DNA from: an uncultured Holdemanella sp. | GTDB lineage: Bacteria > Bacillota_I > Bacilli_A > Erysipelotrichales > Erysipelotrichaceae | Assembly (NCBI RefSeq): GCF_934754935.1 | Contig: NZ_CAKVJB010000035.1 | Span: 1-23,751, forward strand | DNA length: 23,751 nucleotides | Reading direction: 5' to 3' | Shown: positions 1 through 7,422 of the stretch, in pieces | Numbering within the stretch: position 1 is the stretch's first letter | How the letters are laid out: each line of letters opens with the position of its first letter | The notes under the pieces: model-generated | Databases searched by the model: none | Seen by the model: only the letters and a program-made list of their open reading frames with translations | What the model was told of the DNA's origin: nothing | Program-made: the position numbers and the translations under genes

Positions 1-68
1 TTCAATGGACTTCGTCACCGTATCAACTGGACTTATTTTACCGTATTGGATGGGCTTGCCCATCCGTT
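1..68. repeat. Degenerate 22-23-bp tandem repeat array, left edge of island
   Basis: Three imperfect units can be read. TGGACTT occurs at 6-12 and 28-34, and TGGGCTT at 51-57 (spacing 22 and 23). ACCGTA occurs at 17-22 and 40-45, with a related TCCGTT at 63-68. The last unit is a perfect inverted repeat, GGATGGGC-TT-GCCCATCC (48-65). The array may continue left of the window. One frame is open for 30 codons through it, but the unit length is not a multiple of three, so I read it as non-coding. A related array lies at 12121-12205. Confidence 0.6.
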
Positions 69-130
69 ATATTCATTGAATGAACCTAAATAAACGATTA
101 GAATTAATTATAAGAAATATAAAATAATGT

Positions 131-158
131 TTGGTTTATGATTTAAGGTGTATATATA
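131..158 (+). promoter_or_regulatory. Candidate promoter of the XRE/TPR regulator
   Basis: TTGGTT (131-136) is followed after 16 bases by TATATA (153-158), about 45 bases before the likely GTG start at 205. It fits a sigma-A promoter only moderately well, and no operator palindrome was seen next to it. Confidence 0.35.
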
Positions 159-204
159 AAGAAAACTGAACCATCATTGTGCATTGGAAATAAAGGTGAG
201 AAAT

Positions 205-1398
205 GTGTCAAATAATATAAACAGGTCATTGATTGGCAATATTTTAAAGAGTATTAGGGTTGAAAAAAATATTCCAATGAAAAAAATAGCATCTGCTTTG
301 AAAGTAAGTGAATCTACTGTTTCCCAGATTGAAACAGGTAAGAATTCAGCAACAAAAGAGAAGATAAATGAGATTTGTCATGTATGTGGTTGTTCGTTTG
401 ATTATAAAACCGATAGAAAAAAGATGATTGATTTAGTTCTATATATTTATACCCAATATTCAAATTTATCAACAGATGAAATGAATTCTACAATAGAAGA
501 AGTTAAAAACAATCCCTTCATTAGCTGCTCTTATGCACGATTTGAGTATTATCTAATTCTATATATGGATGGAATTATCAATCAAAGTAATGAAGATGTA
601 CAACTGTTTAAAAGAATTCTTGAAATAGGGAAAAGCTCATTTTCAAATAAGGAATTATCTATTTATTATGATATAAAAGCGCTAGAAAAAATGTATTTGA
701 ACGATAGTATAAAAGCTTTGGAGTATTTAAATCAATCGCGATTATATGATAATGAGTTTTTAATGAATCATTATCATTATTGCAGTATTTATTTGAATTT
801 AGGATATTATACTTTGGCACAAAAATATATTCGCAAAAGTATAGAGATTGCGATTAAAGAAGTTTCTTTTGAAAGATTATGTTATTTATTATTGAACCAA
901 GGAGTACTGTATTTGAATACAGAACAATATGTTGAAGCTGAAAATTTGAATCTAAAGTTGTTAAAAGAATCAAAAATACGAAATGAAGAATTTCTAAAAT
1001 ATTGTATTCTATCTAATTTAGTATTGATTTCTTTACTACAAAAGAATTATGAGAATGGATTTAAGTATTTAGGAATGGTAGATCAGAAATACTTGGAAGA
1101 CGATTATGATTTAGTTTCGTATAGGATTTTGCTCCATTTATTTGTTAAAGATTATACATTAGCAAAAAAATATATACGCCAATCTCTAAGTAACAATAGT
1201 ATAGGTAAATATTATAAAAATTTCTTTCAAGGTTTAAAATACTTGATTGATAATAAACAAGAAAAAGCTATTGAGCGTATAGAAAGTTGCTATAATTTAG
1301 CTTTGACTGCAGGTGAAGTTGACAGAGCTATGTTAGATTTAAAGCTATTGAATGAGTTATATCTTGATCATGGATTACAAAATAAATTAAAAAAGTGA
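205..1398 (+). CDS. XRE-family transcriptional regulator with C-terminal TPR domain (RRNPP/Rgg-like)
   Basis: The N-terminal ~65 residues form a helix-turn-helix of the XRE type (core KKIASALKVSESTVSQIE). The remaining ~330 residues are helical with tyrosine/leucine-rich pair repeats typical of tetratricopeptide regulators of the Rgg/PlcR/NprR group, which bind short peptides inside the cell and control nearby genes. The GTG at 205 is preferred because AAAGGTGA lies at 192-199, five bases upstream. The upstream TTG (184) has no Shine-Dalgarno, and the ATG at 203 is out of frame. This gives 397 aa. The frame ends TTA-AAA-AAG-TGA, and a 26-codon open frame continues in -1 (see the next entry). 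It stands alone upstream of the ABC cluster and is the natural candidate for its control. The family call is firm at the HTH/TPR level; the peptide-sensing role is inferred. Confidence 0.8.
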   Translation: MSNNINRSLIGNILKSIRVEKNIPMKKIASALKVSESTVSQIETGKNSATKEKINEICHVCGCSFDYKTDRKKMIDLVLYIYTQYSNLSTDEMNSTIEEVKNNPFISCSYARFEYYLILYMDGIINQSNEDVQLFKRILEIGKSSFSNKELSIYYDIKALEKMYLNDSIKALEYLNQSRLYDNEFLMNHYHYCSIYLNLGYYTLAQKYIRKSIEIAIKEVSFERLCYLLLNQGVLYLNTEQYVEAENLNLKLLKESKIRNEEFLKYCILSNLVLISLLQKNYENGFKYLGMVDQKYLEDDYDLVSYRILLHLFVKDYTLAKKYIRQSLSNNSIGKYYKNFFQGLKYLIDNKQEKAIERIESCYNLALTAGEVDRAMLDLKLLNELYLDHGLQNKLKK

Positions 1399-1475
1399 AA
1401 GAATTACAAGAAAATTTCTACAAGATGTCATATGCGAATCAAATAATTGAAGATATAGGGTTAAAACTTAATTAA
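1395..1475 (+). other. -1 frame C-terminal continuation of the regulator
   Basis: Just after the slippery-looking A_AAA_AAG (1389-1395) and its immediate TGA, the -1 frame reads 26 codons starting VKELQENFYKMSYANQ and ending GLKLN, then TAA at 1473. Amphipathic and helical in composition, it reads like the natural last helix of the TPR domain. Joined to the main frame it would give 423 residues. Either translation shifts here, or a one-base A deletion in the A6 run has truncated the gene recently. A GTG start at 1395 as a separate peptide gene is less likely, because no Shine-Dalgarno precedes it. Confidence 0.55.
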
Positions 1476-1537
1476 AAAATTGATATTGTTTTTTTATTAC
1501 AATTACTTTATATTGAAATCAGAAAGAGCATTTTAAT
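1463..1537 (+). repeat. 75-bp direct repeat, copy 1
   Basis: Begins AAAACTTAATTAAAAA, runs through TTGATATTG and TTACAATTA, and ends at GAAATCAGAAAGAG plus a T-rich tail. Copy 2 lies at 1789-1864, 326 bases downstream, with only about seven differences. Copy 1 overlaps the last codons (KLN-stop) of the regulator's -1 frame tail. An imperfect palindrome, CAATTGAATTG (1538-1548), follows directly. Confidence 0.85.
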
Positions 1538-1690
1538 CAATTGAATTGTAATGAAATATATTATAGCTCATATTTTGTGAGCTGGCTTTAGGGTATCATT
1601 CTCAAGGTTTAGCTCATGAAGTGACGTCAAATATACTATATTATAATTGGAATTGACATAAGTATACTGCTTATGTATGTATTCAAAATG
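1476..1690 (+). other. Non-coding stretch with two hairpins downstream of the regulator
   Basis: No convincing gene. It holds the rest of repeat copy 1, a hairpin AGCTCA/TGAGCT (1565-1583, 7-base loop) and a hairpin ACATAAG/CTTATGT (1656-1676, 7-base loop), ending at the terminator at 1690. Tiny frames exist: a 9-codon MKYIIAHIL at 1551, and a 42-codon frame from ATG 1673 to TAA 1801 that runs through the terminator. None has a ribosome binding site. It may be a structured 3' UTR or a small RNA. Confidence 0.4.
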
Positions 1691-1736
1691 GTATCCTTCT
1701 CCGTCTTAAAACAACGGAAGCTTGGATACTTTTTTT
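1690..1736 (+). terminator. Rho-independent terminator after the regulator
   Basis: Outer stem GGTATCC/GGATACT (1690-1696 with 1724-1730, including one G-T pair) and inner stem TCCGT/ACGGA (1700-1704 with 1714-1718), followed directly by a run of seven Ts. It separates regulator transcription from the ABC cluster. Confidence 0.85.
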
Positions 1737-1788
1737 CATTTGTCTTATTTATTCGAAATTCTATTAATGATTCTATTACGTATTATGA

Positions 1789-1864
1789 AAAACTTAATTA
1801 AAAAGTTGATATTGCTTTTTTATTACAATTAATTTATTCTGAAATCAGAAAGAGTTTTTTTTAA
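1789..1864 (+). repeat. 75-bp direct repeat, copy 2
   Basis: Second copy of the block at 1463-1537. The frame entering it also ends KLN-stop (TAA at 1799-1801), matching the regulator's -1 tail, but the codons upstream are not recognisably similar. It is followed by the palindrome TTGCAATTGCAA and the probable promoter of the ABC cluster, as copy 1 is followed by CAATTGAATTG. Confidence 0.85.
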
Positions 1865-1871
1865 TGGATAT

Positions 1872-1903
1872 TTGCAATTGCAATGAAACAATCACTATAT
1901 AAT
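1872..1903 (+). promoter_or_regulatory. Probable promoter and operator of the ABC cluster
   Basis: TTGCAATTGCAA (1872-1883) is a perfect 12-bp palindrome. Its first half, TTGCAA, is also a -35-like box, 18 bases before TATATA (1896-1901; TATAAT at 1898-1903). A transcript starting near 1910 would carry a ~190-base leader before the first ATPase gene. The palindrome over the -35 region is a natural binding site for a dimeric XRE regulator, such as the gene upstream. The boxes are seen; the function is inferred. Confidence 0.5.
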
Positions 1904-2041
1904 ACTTGTTTTTAAAATGGTGACAATATAATCATATTCAATGCAAGAACTAATGCACTGGCTAAACCAAGCCTAGTGGAATATAGTACCTATGAGATAA
2001 ATAAAGTGTAAACCGAATTATGGATTTAAGCTATAAGTATT

Positions 2042-2068
2042 TAAGAGATAACATTTTGTTGTCTCTTA
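2042..2068 (+). promoter_or_regulatory. Leader hairpin before the first ABC gene
   Basis: An 11-bp stem, TAAGAGATAAC (2042-2052) with GTTGTCTCTTA (2058-2068), holds one T-G pair and has a five-base loop ATTTT. ATTATTTAGG follows, so it is a weak terminator or attenuator at best. It lies 34 bases before the start codon at 2102 and may tune entry into the operon or stabilise the messenger. Confidence 0.45.
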
Positions 2069-2101
2069 TTATTTAGGAAAGGAATATGGGGGAATATATA
2101 T

Positions 2102-2980
2102 ATGGAAATACTCAAAGTAGAAGGCGTTTCAAAGCAGATTAAAAATCATAAGATTTTAGATAATATTAGTTTTTCAATTTTTGAAAATGAAATTGTAGGG
2201 TTGATTGGGCCAAATGGTGCTGGAAAAAGTACAATTATGAAATGTATTACAGGACTATATCATATGAATGAAGGGAAAATTACTATTTGTGGACATGATT
2301 TAAAGAGTGATTCATCCAATGCGTTAAAAAATATAGGTGTAAGTATTGAATATCCATCTTTATATCCAGAATTATCTGGACATGAACATTTTAAAATCAT
2401 GGCAAATTGGAAGCATTTAGATTCTAAAAGAATTGAGGAAATGGAGCAATTCAGTGATTTAAAGGATGGCTTATATCGAGCCACAGAACATTATTCGATG
2501 GGAATGAAACAAAGATTAGTCTTGGCTTTGGCTATGATGGCTAAACCTAAATTGCTTATTATTGATGAGCCTACGAATGGTTTAGATCCACAAGCTATAT
2601 TTGATTTAAGAAATAAGCTTTTAACTATACGAAATGAAGGAACAAGTATTTTATTATCTTCTCATCAGTTAAGTGAACTCGATAAATTAGCTGATCGAGC
2701 TTTATTTATTAAAAGTGGAAAGTTGATCAAAGAGAAGAATATGGATGAACTTCGTCAAAATCATTCGATTTATCGATTAGAAGTTTCTAATCCCAAAAGT
2801 GTATTGCTTCTTTTAAAAAATTCTTTTATTAAAGAGCATGTTCTTTATATGCAATGTGATTCCAAAGAAGAGTTTTCTAAATCCTTGCAGATACTGATTC
2901 AAAATAATATTTTGGTGTATTCCTTAGCTGAAGTGCATCAGGATTTGGAAACATATTATAAGGAACTATATAAGGGTTAA
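2102..2980 (+). CDS. ABC transporter ATP-binding protein, BcrA/LanF-like (module 1)
   Basis: A 292-residue cytoplasmic ATPase that would energise the two membrane proteins encoded next. Walker A GPNGAGKST is at residues 36-44, signature YSMGMKQR at 131-138, Walker B LLIIDEP at 151-157, and the switch histidine lies in LLSSHQLSEL near 183. The Q-loop carries Glu (SIEYPSLYPELSG), as in the bacitracin/lantibiotic-resistance (BcrA, LanF) subgroup. The C-terminal ~75 residues are the variable tail of that group. GGGGG lies 9-10 bases upstream of the ATG. The downstream permease starts 4 bases after the stop. It is clearly similar to the ATPase at 5434 (shared GPNGAGKST.MKC and GMKQRL blocks), so the two arose by duplication. 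The exported or expelled substrate is unknown; self-protection against a membrane-active peptide is the usual role. Confidence 0.9.
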   Translation: MEILKVEGVSKQIKNHKILDNISFSIFENEIVGLIGPNGAGKSTIMKCITGLYHMNEGKITICGHDLKSDSSNALKNIGVSIEYPSLYPELSGHEHFKIMANWKHLDSKRIEEMEQFSDLKDGLYRATEHYSMGMKQRLVLALAMMAKPKLLIIDEPTNGLDPQAIFDLRNKLLTIRNEGTSILLSSHQLSELDKLADRALFIKSGKLIKEKNMDELRQNHSIYRLEVSNPKSVLLLLKNSFIKEHVLYMQCDSKEEFSKSLQILIQNNILVYSLAEVHQDLETYYKELYKG

Positions 2981-2984
2981 GTGT

Positions 2985-3992
2985 ATGTTATTAAAAAATG
3001 AATTTAGATTTCTTTTTTCAAAAAGAAATATTCTAGTATTGATCCTTGTTTTAATTGGCATTTTATCTGTGTATTTTTTTAAATACAATACTGAATATGA
3101 ACAATATGCATCCAATCAAATCATGTATTATTATGAAATGATAAATGAAGAAAACCAAAGAATCAATATTCTTCCAAAAGAAAAACTGAATGCCTTTTTT
3201 AGAGAGGATAGTATTTATTGTCAAAAGTTATTAAGTGATTGGAAAAATGGCGAGGATGCAAAAACAATCGCAAAAGATATGTATGATAGGGATCAAAACA
3301 TTTTAAAATACATTGATTCAGGTATGGATTTGTCAAATTTTAAATCGATTCTCCAAAATAATAAACAAGACTTAAAAAAACGAATTCAAATGGAAAAAAC
3401 ATATATTGAAAATGAATATTATGACTTTATATATCAAAATAAACCGACGGGTTGTTATTTGATGGTGCAATTTTTAAAAGGAAACAATCTTTTCTTTTAT
3501 TTATTCATGATTTTGATTCTAGTGTGGAACGTAGACATATGGTCTAAAGATTTAGAAAACAATACATTTCGATATGTATTTACAATAGGGAAAAGTCGAA
3601 AATATGTATATATACTTCGTGCGTTGTTACATCTTTTTATCACTGTTTTTTTTAGTATACTATTTTTCGTTGTACTGTATTTGATTGGATATATATATTG
3701 TGGAAGCGGCATAGAGTTATTGATTGGAACAACACCGGTGATTACTTACTTATCTCATCATATTCTTTGTGTATTTGGATGGGTTTTGTTTAGTGCTTCA
3801 TGTATACAATGTTTATCTTTGTTGACGAAAAATAAAGGAATGAGTCTAATGTTGACGGGATTATTATTTGTCTTTATGTATACATATTTGCATATTGAAA
3901 CTTTATGGGCCTATACATCTTTGTTCTTTATAGGCGCAATATGCATACAGTTCATTTCATGTCTCTATTTAGAAAGATTGGATTTAGGTTAA
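2985..3992 (+). CDS. ABC-2 type permease, LanE/G-like (module 1, first)
   Basis: A 335-residue membrane protein. One helix lies at ~13-32, then a ~130-residue polar, tyrosine-rich domain expected outside the cell, then about five helices (~165-185, 208-235, 255-276, 284-302, 305-328). The loop after helix 2 has SKDLENNTFRYVFTIGKSR, the ABC-2 coupling pattern in which the permease meets its ATPase. AAGGGTT, within the end of the previous gene, serves as ribosome binding site. Order and length match the first permease of module 2 (6306), which has KEFDQGVYKILFTSKYD at the same place. One ATPase plus two unlike permeases is the layout of LanFEG lantibiotic-immunity transporters. The substrate cannot be read from the sequence. 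Confidence 0.82.
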   Translation: MLLKNEFRFLFSKRNILVLILVLIGILSVYFFKYNTEYEQYASNQIMYYYEMINEENQRINILPKEKLNAFFREDSIYCQKLLSDWKNGEDAKTIAKDMYDRDQNILKYIDSGMDLSNFKSILQNNKQDLKKRIQMEKTYIENEYYDFIYQNKPTGCYLMVQFLKGNNLFFYLFMILILVWNVDIWSKDLENNTFRYVFTIGKSRKYVYILRALLHLFITVFFSILFFVVLYLIGYIYCGSGIELLIGTTPVITYLSHHILCVFGWVLFSASCIQCLSLLTKNKGMSLMLTGLLFVFMYTYLHIETLWAYTSLFFIGAICIQFISCLYLERLDLG

Positions 3993-3996
3993 GCTT

Positions 3997-5322
3997 ATGG
4001 TTTTAGAAATAAAAAGTGTATTAAAGAATAAAGTGAGTGCTGTTATCTTTTTCATTTTATTAGTATTGAATATGGTGCAAGTACCAAATTATATGGAACA
4101 TGAGTATGATGTGGAACAGAATATGAATATTTTTGAAACGCAGATTCAACAATACCAAAGAGCTTTATCAGATATCAATCTACAATACATGGCCGTAAAA
4201 CATATGAGTGCAGAGGAAAAGGTGTATTGGAATAGTTATCAGGATTATTTAAGCTGGACTATTGATAATGCCAAAGCTGGATGGAATTTATTTAACAAAT
4301 ATGGAAAAGAAGTTTTTAAAAATAAAGGATTAATAAAAAGATATAATGAAATTACATTATGGGATAAGCTGTATCATTTGGATGCATTAAAAAAGAATGG
4401 TGATCAAAAATTTATGCGCCAAGTTCATAAATTAGGCTTTGAAGAATCAGAAATTTCATTTGATCAGAGTCGGATTTTTATGATTGGAAGCCAAATATCT
4501 CAAAATAAAAAAGAGGAATATAGAACCGTTGAATTATCTGTTCAAGAACAGCTACATCAATTAGAAACAAATACGGAACAATATGTAGGAAAAGGTCCAT
4601 GGTATTTTTTAGCACACCAGTTAAGAATAGACAGTTCATTTGCGTATTTGTTTATGCCTTTATGTTTGATTTATTGTATTGTTGTTTTAATGTATGAAAA
4701 AAAGACAGGTGTTTTTGAGCTCGAACAATTAAATGATGTGCACTTTTTCGTACACATACAAGTAAAATTATTTATAGCTTTTTTACTTCTTATGATTGCA
4801 TCAATAGGTATTCCTTTTCTTTTGCTAGGAATTAGTAACGGGTTTGCAGGATGGGATACATGGTTGTTGGCTGACACTAAACATTTCTTCTCTTTTAAAA
4901 GGATGTATCATACAGATAATTACGTCATAAATAATATGTCTGAATATTATGCGACAGAACAAGGATTTATACCTGATCTATCTTTTATTCCATTATGGAA
5001 AGCTTTAATGATGTCTTTACCATTAATTCTTCTTAAATTAGAACTTTATATTCAAATGGCCATGTTTTGTGTATATACTTTCACGAAAACAGGATTTAAT
5101 TATTTGTCTGGAATAATTTGTATTATTTTATATGTCATCAGTCAAAGAATGGATTTGATATCTTTTATAAATCCGTTTAGTATAAGTCCGAGTTTGAGTA
5201 TTTTATCTGGTTGTGGCATGCAAAACTGGTTGAATTCGATTTGTATATGTATCGTTTTCATTTTTGTTTTACTATTTATAAATTATGTGAGTATTCGACA
5301 GAAAGATAAGATAAGCTTATGA
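3997..5322 (+). CDS. ABC-2 type permease with large extracytoplasmic domain (module 1, second)
   Basis: 441 residues. Helix 1 lies at ~12-28, then a ~185-residue hydrophilic domain (31-215) with many Gln/Glu/Tyr, then helices at ~215-233, ~252-278, ~340-357, ~360-390 and a last one near 415-433. Between helices 3 and 4 lies a ~60-residue loop with YYATEQGFIPDLSF. Its counterpart at 7423 has YYSTEMARNPYLDY at the same point, so the two are paralogues with a shared motif Y-Y-x-T-E-(x)4-P-x-L. The start is 4 bases after the previous stop; a weak TTAGG lies upstream. It presumably forms a heterodimer with the preceding permease. A 111-base gap follows before module 2, with no convincing promoter. 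Confidence 0.78.
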   Translation: MVLEIKSVLKNKVSAVIFFILLVLNMVQVPNYMEHEYDVEQNMNIFETQIQQYQRALSDINLQYMAVKHMSAEEKVYWNSYQDYLSWTIDNAKAGWNLFNKYGKEVFKNKGLIKRYNEITLWDKLYHLDALKKNGDQKFMRQVHKLGFEESEISFDQSRIFMIGSQISQNKKEEYRTVELSVQEQLHQLETNTEQYVGKGPWYFLAHQLRIDSSFAYLFMPLCLIYCIVVLMYEKKTGVFELEQLNDVHFFVHIQVKLFIAFLLLMIASIGIPFLLLGISNGFAGWDTWLLADTKHFFSFKRMYHTDNYVINNMSEYYATEQGFIPDLSFIPLWKALMMSLPLILLKLELYIQMAMFCVYTFTKTGFNYLSGIICIILYVISQRMDLISFINPFSISPSLSILSGCGMQNWLNSICICIVFIFVLLFINYVSIRQKDKISL

Positions 5323-5433
5323 AAAAAATATTGTTGTATAGAAAATGATAAAAGAAATATTTTGATTTACATTTACTTTTGTAACATTTTCAATTGTTCT
5401 AACTTCTAACTAAAAAAAGGAGGGCTATTTATA

Positions 5434-6303
5434 ATGATAAAACAAAATGTTTTAGATGTTTTAAATTTGTGTAAGTCATATGGCAATCATTTAGTGTTAG
5501 ATGATATTTCATTCTCTATTCGAGAAAATGAAATTGTAGGTTTTATTGGTCCTAATGGTGCAGGTAAAAGTACATTAATGAAATGTTTATGCGGGTTAAT
5601 TCATATGGATTCTGGAAATGTTACTATATGTGGTCATGATATACAAAGTCAAAGAGAGAAGGCTTTGTCGCATCAGGCTAGTTTGATTGAAAGTCCAGGA
5701 CTTTTCTTTAATATGACTGGTTATGAAAATCTTGAGATATTTGCCAGCTTAAAAAATGTATCGAAAGATAAACTGCAACAAATGGCAGATTATACACGAA
5801 TAGGAGATTATTTAAAGAAGCCTGTATCTAGTTATTCTTTAGGTATGAAACAAAGATTAGCACTTTCTATTGCATTGCTATCTTCTCCACAGTTTCTAAT
5901 GTTAGATGAGCCTATGAATGGATTGGATCCATCGGGTGTATTTGAATTGCGGAAAGAACTTCGTAAAATGGTGGATGAATACGGAATGTCTTTATTGATT
6001 TCTAGCCATCAATTAAATGAAATTGAAAAGATTGCTGATCGTATTATTTATATTGAAAATGGTAAAATTAAAGAGGTAGAAAAACAAGAGCAGACAATCA
6101 CATATCAAATTAGGGTGAATAAAATAATAACAGACCACCGGTTTAGAAAACTATCAGATTTTCTATATGAATTTTCTATTCAAAACCCAAATGAACTATC
6201 CGTATATTTACGCAAATTAGAAAGAGAAGGCGTTCAACTGCTGGATATCACTAATACAAGCGATGATTTAGAGAATATGTATACAAGAATTTATGGAGAA
6301 TAG
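5434..6303 (+). CDS. ABC transporter ATP-binding protein, BcrA/LanF-like (module 2)
   Basis: A 289-residue ATPase. Walker A GPNGAGKST is at residues 39-47, signature YSLGMKQR at 134-141, Walker B FLMLDEP at 154-160, and the switch His lies in LISSHQLNEI. The Q-loop is replaced by Glu (LIESPGLFFNMTG), as in its paralogue at 2102. It has the best ribosome binding site in the cluster (AAAAAAGGAGGG, nine bases before ATG), so module 2 may be translated more strongly than module 1. Its end (GGAGAATAG) also supplies the binding site for the next gene. It probably drives the two permeases that follow and expels or exports a hydrophobic or cationic peptide; the substrate is unknown. Confidence 0.9.
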   Translation: MIKQNVLDVLNLCKSYGNHLVLDDISFSIRENEIVGFIGPNGAGKSTLMKCLCGLIHMDSGNVTICGHDIQSQREKALSHQASLIESPGLFFNMTGYENLEIFASLKNVSKDKLQQMADYTRIGDYLKKPVSSYSLGMKQRLALSIALLSSPQFLMLDEPMNGLDPSGVFELRKELRKMVDEYGMSLLISSHQLNEIEKIADRIIYIENGKIKEVEKQEQTITYQIRVNKIITDHRFRKLSDFLYEFSIQNPNELSVYLRKLEREGVQLLDITNTSDDLENMYTRIYGE

Positions 6304-6305
6304 AT

Positions 6306-7421
6306 ATGGTTTATTTGTTAAAGTATGAATGGCATAAATTTATTCGCACAAAAAAGAATTGGCTTGTATTCTTATTGATTCTTTGTTCTTTTATAGGTTA
6401 TGTTTCTTTTAACGGGTACCAAAATCATGTATACATAGAAGCAAAAAATGAACAGTTTTCCAAGGCAAGACAAAACGCTATGTACGATATTACGAATATG
6501 GCAAATTATCAGTTTTTGGCTAAAAAAGAAAAAGACAAACAATATTATGGAAATGCGATTGAATATTTTAAAAGGCTGTATTCCTGTGCAAATGATTTAT
6601 ACCGTGATTATTCTACTTCTGCAGTTTCTTTAGATGATTTAATGCAGTGGAATGATTTGTTAATTGAAGGAAAAATAAAAAAGTATACGATTATTTCGTA
6701 TACAACGTATTCTTTAGATTACCTAAAAAAGACACAGAAAGAATATAGGTATTTAAAAAAGAATCATATTCCAATTAAGCATTCGCCTTATGTTTGTACA
6801 ACATCTAACTTGGCTGTGAATTTATCGAATCATTATTTAGGTGCAGTTTTATTAATTTTATACTTCCTTTTGATTTTTGATATATTTAAAGAATTTGATC
6901 AAGGTGTGTATAAAATATTGTTTACTTCAAAATACGATACTTTAAAAATTATTCTTACTAAAGTGGTATTTTCTATTTTTTTGTTAATTGGATTTATTGG
7001 TTTGATAGTTCTATTATTTGGCGTAAATACAATGATTTTTGGTATGGGAAATATGCAATATTCATTTTCAGTGGGAAATCATATATTTATGGAAAGTAAG
7101 ATACTAATGTATATTATTTTTATAACAATAGCTATGAGTTTATTTCTGATAGGTGTCTATACATTAATTTCTTGCTTGTTTAAATCAACTACGACATCTT
7201 TGGTGATCACTATAACGCTTTATTTAATGGTGAATCTTTTTAGTCAGAACTTACATAAAATAAATTATTTCATTGGATTTTTAAATGTTGATATGTTTAG
7301 TATGCTTCAACAGAATAAAATTTTTACCATTTGTATAACGAATATTGCTGTTTTAATAGTTTGTGTGATTTCAAGTGTTTTATTGTTAAAAAAGAAAGAT
7401 TTGATTGTAACGGGTGATTGA
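6306..7421 (+). CDS. ABC-2 type permease (module 2, first)
   Basis: 371 residues. Helix 1 lies at ~18-35, an outside polar domain follows to ~165, then about five helices in 172-360 (YLGAVLLILYFLLIFDIF, ILTKVVFSIFLLIGFIGLIVLLFG, LMYIIFITIAMSLFLIGVY, SLVITITLYLMVNLF, IFTICITNIAVLIVCVISS). The segment FDIFKEFDQGVYKILFTSKYD after helix 2 is the ABC-2 coupling region. ATG 6306 follows GGAGAATAGAT, which overlaps the previous stop. It ends in LLLKKKD-type positive residues on the cytoplasmic side. It is the paralogue of the permease at 2985 but diverged outside the membrane, suggesting that the two modules see different ligands. Confidence 0.8.
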   Translation: MVYLLKYEWHKFIRTKKNWLVFLLILCSFIGYVSFNGYQNHVYIEAKNEQFSKARQNAMYDITNMANYQFLAKKEKDKQYYGNAIEYFKRLYSCANDLYRDYSTSAVSLDDLMQWNDLLIEGKIKKYTIISYTTYSLDYLKKTQKEYRYLKKNHIPIKHSPYVCTTSNLAVNLSNHYLGAVLLILYFLLIFDIFKEFDQGVYKILFTSKYDTLKIILTKVVFSIFLLIGFIGLIVLLFGVNTMIFGMGNMQYSFSVGNHIFMESKILMYIIFITIAMSLFLIGVYTLISCLFKSTTTSLVITITLYLMVNLFSQNLHKINYFIGFLNVDMFSMLQQNKIFTICITNIAVLIVCVISSVLLLKKKDLIVTGD

Positions 7422-7422
7422 T

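Noticed and set aside
1..93. 30-codon open frame from the window edge as the C-terminus of a protein
   Set aside because: It runs through repeat units of 22-23 bp that would shift frame at each step, and no family is recognisable.
1653..1681. TTGACA at 1653-1658 with TATGTA 17 bases later as a promoter
   Set aside because: The -10 match is poor, and a transcript would start inside the terminator stem.
1673..1801. 42-codon frame as a signalling peptide gene for the upstream regulator
   Set aside because: It reads straight through the terminator, has no ribosome binding site, and its composition reflects AT-rich DNA.
1916..2011. Open frame reading NGDNIIIFNARTNALAKPSL as a precursor peptide
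   Set aside because: No usual start codon or ribosome binding site lies in frame, and a stop lies just upstream at 1913.
5323..5433. Separate promoter for the second ABC module
   Set aside because: No -35/-10 pair with proper spacing is convincing; only the strong ribosome binding site is clear.
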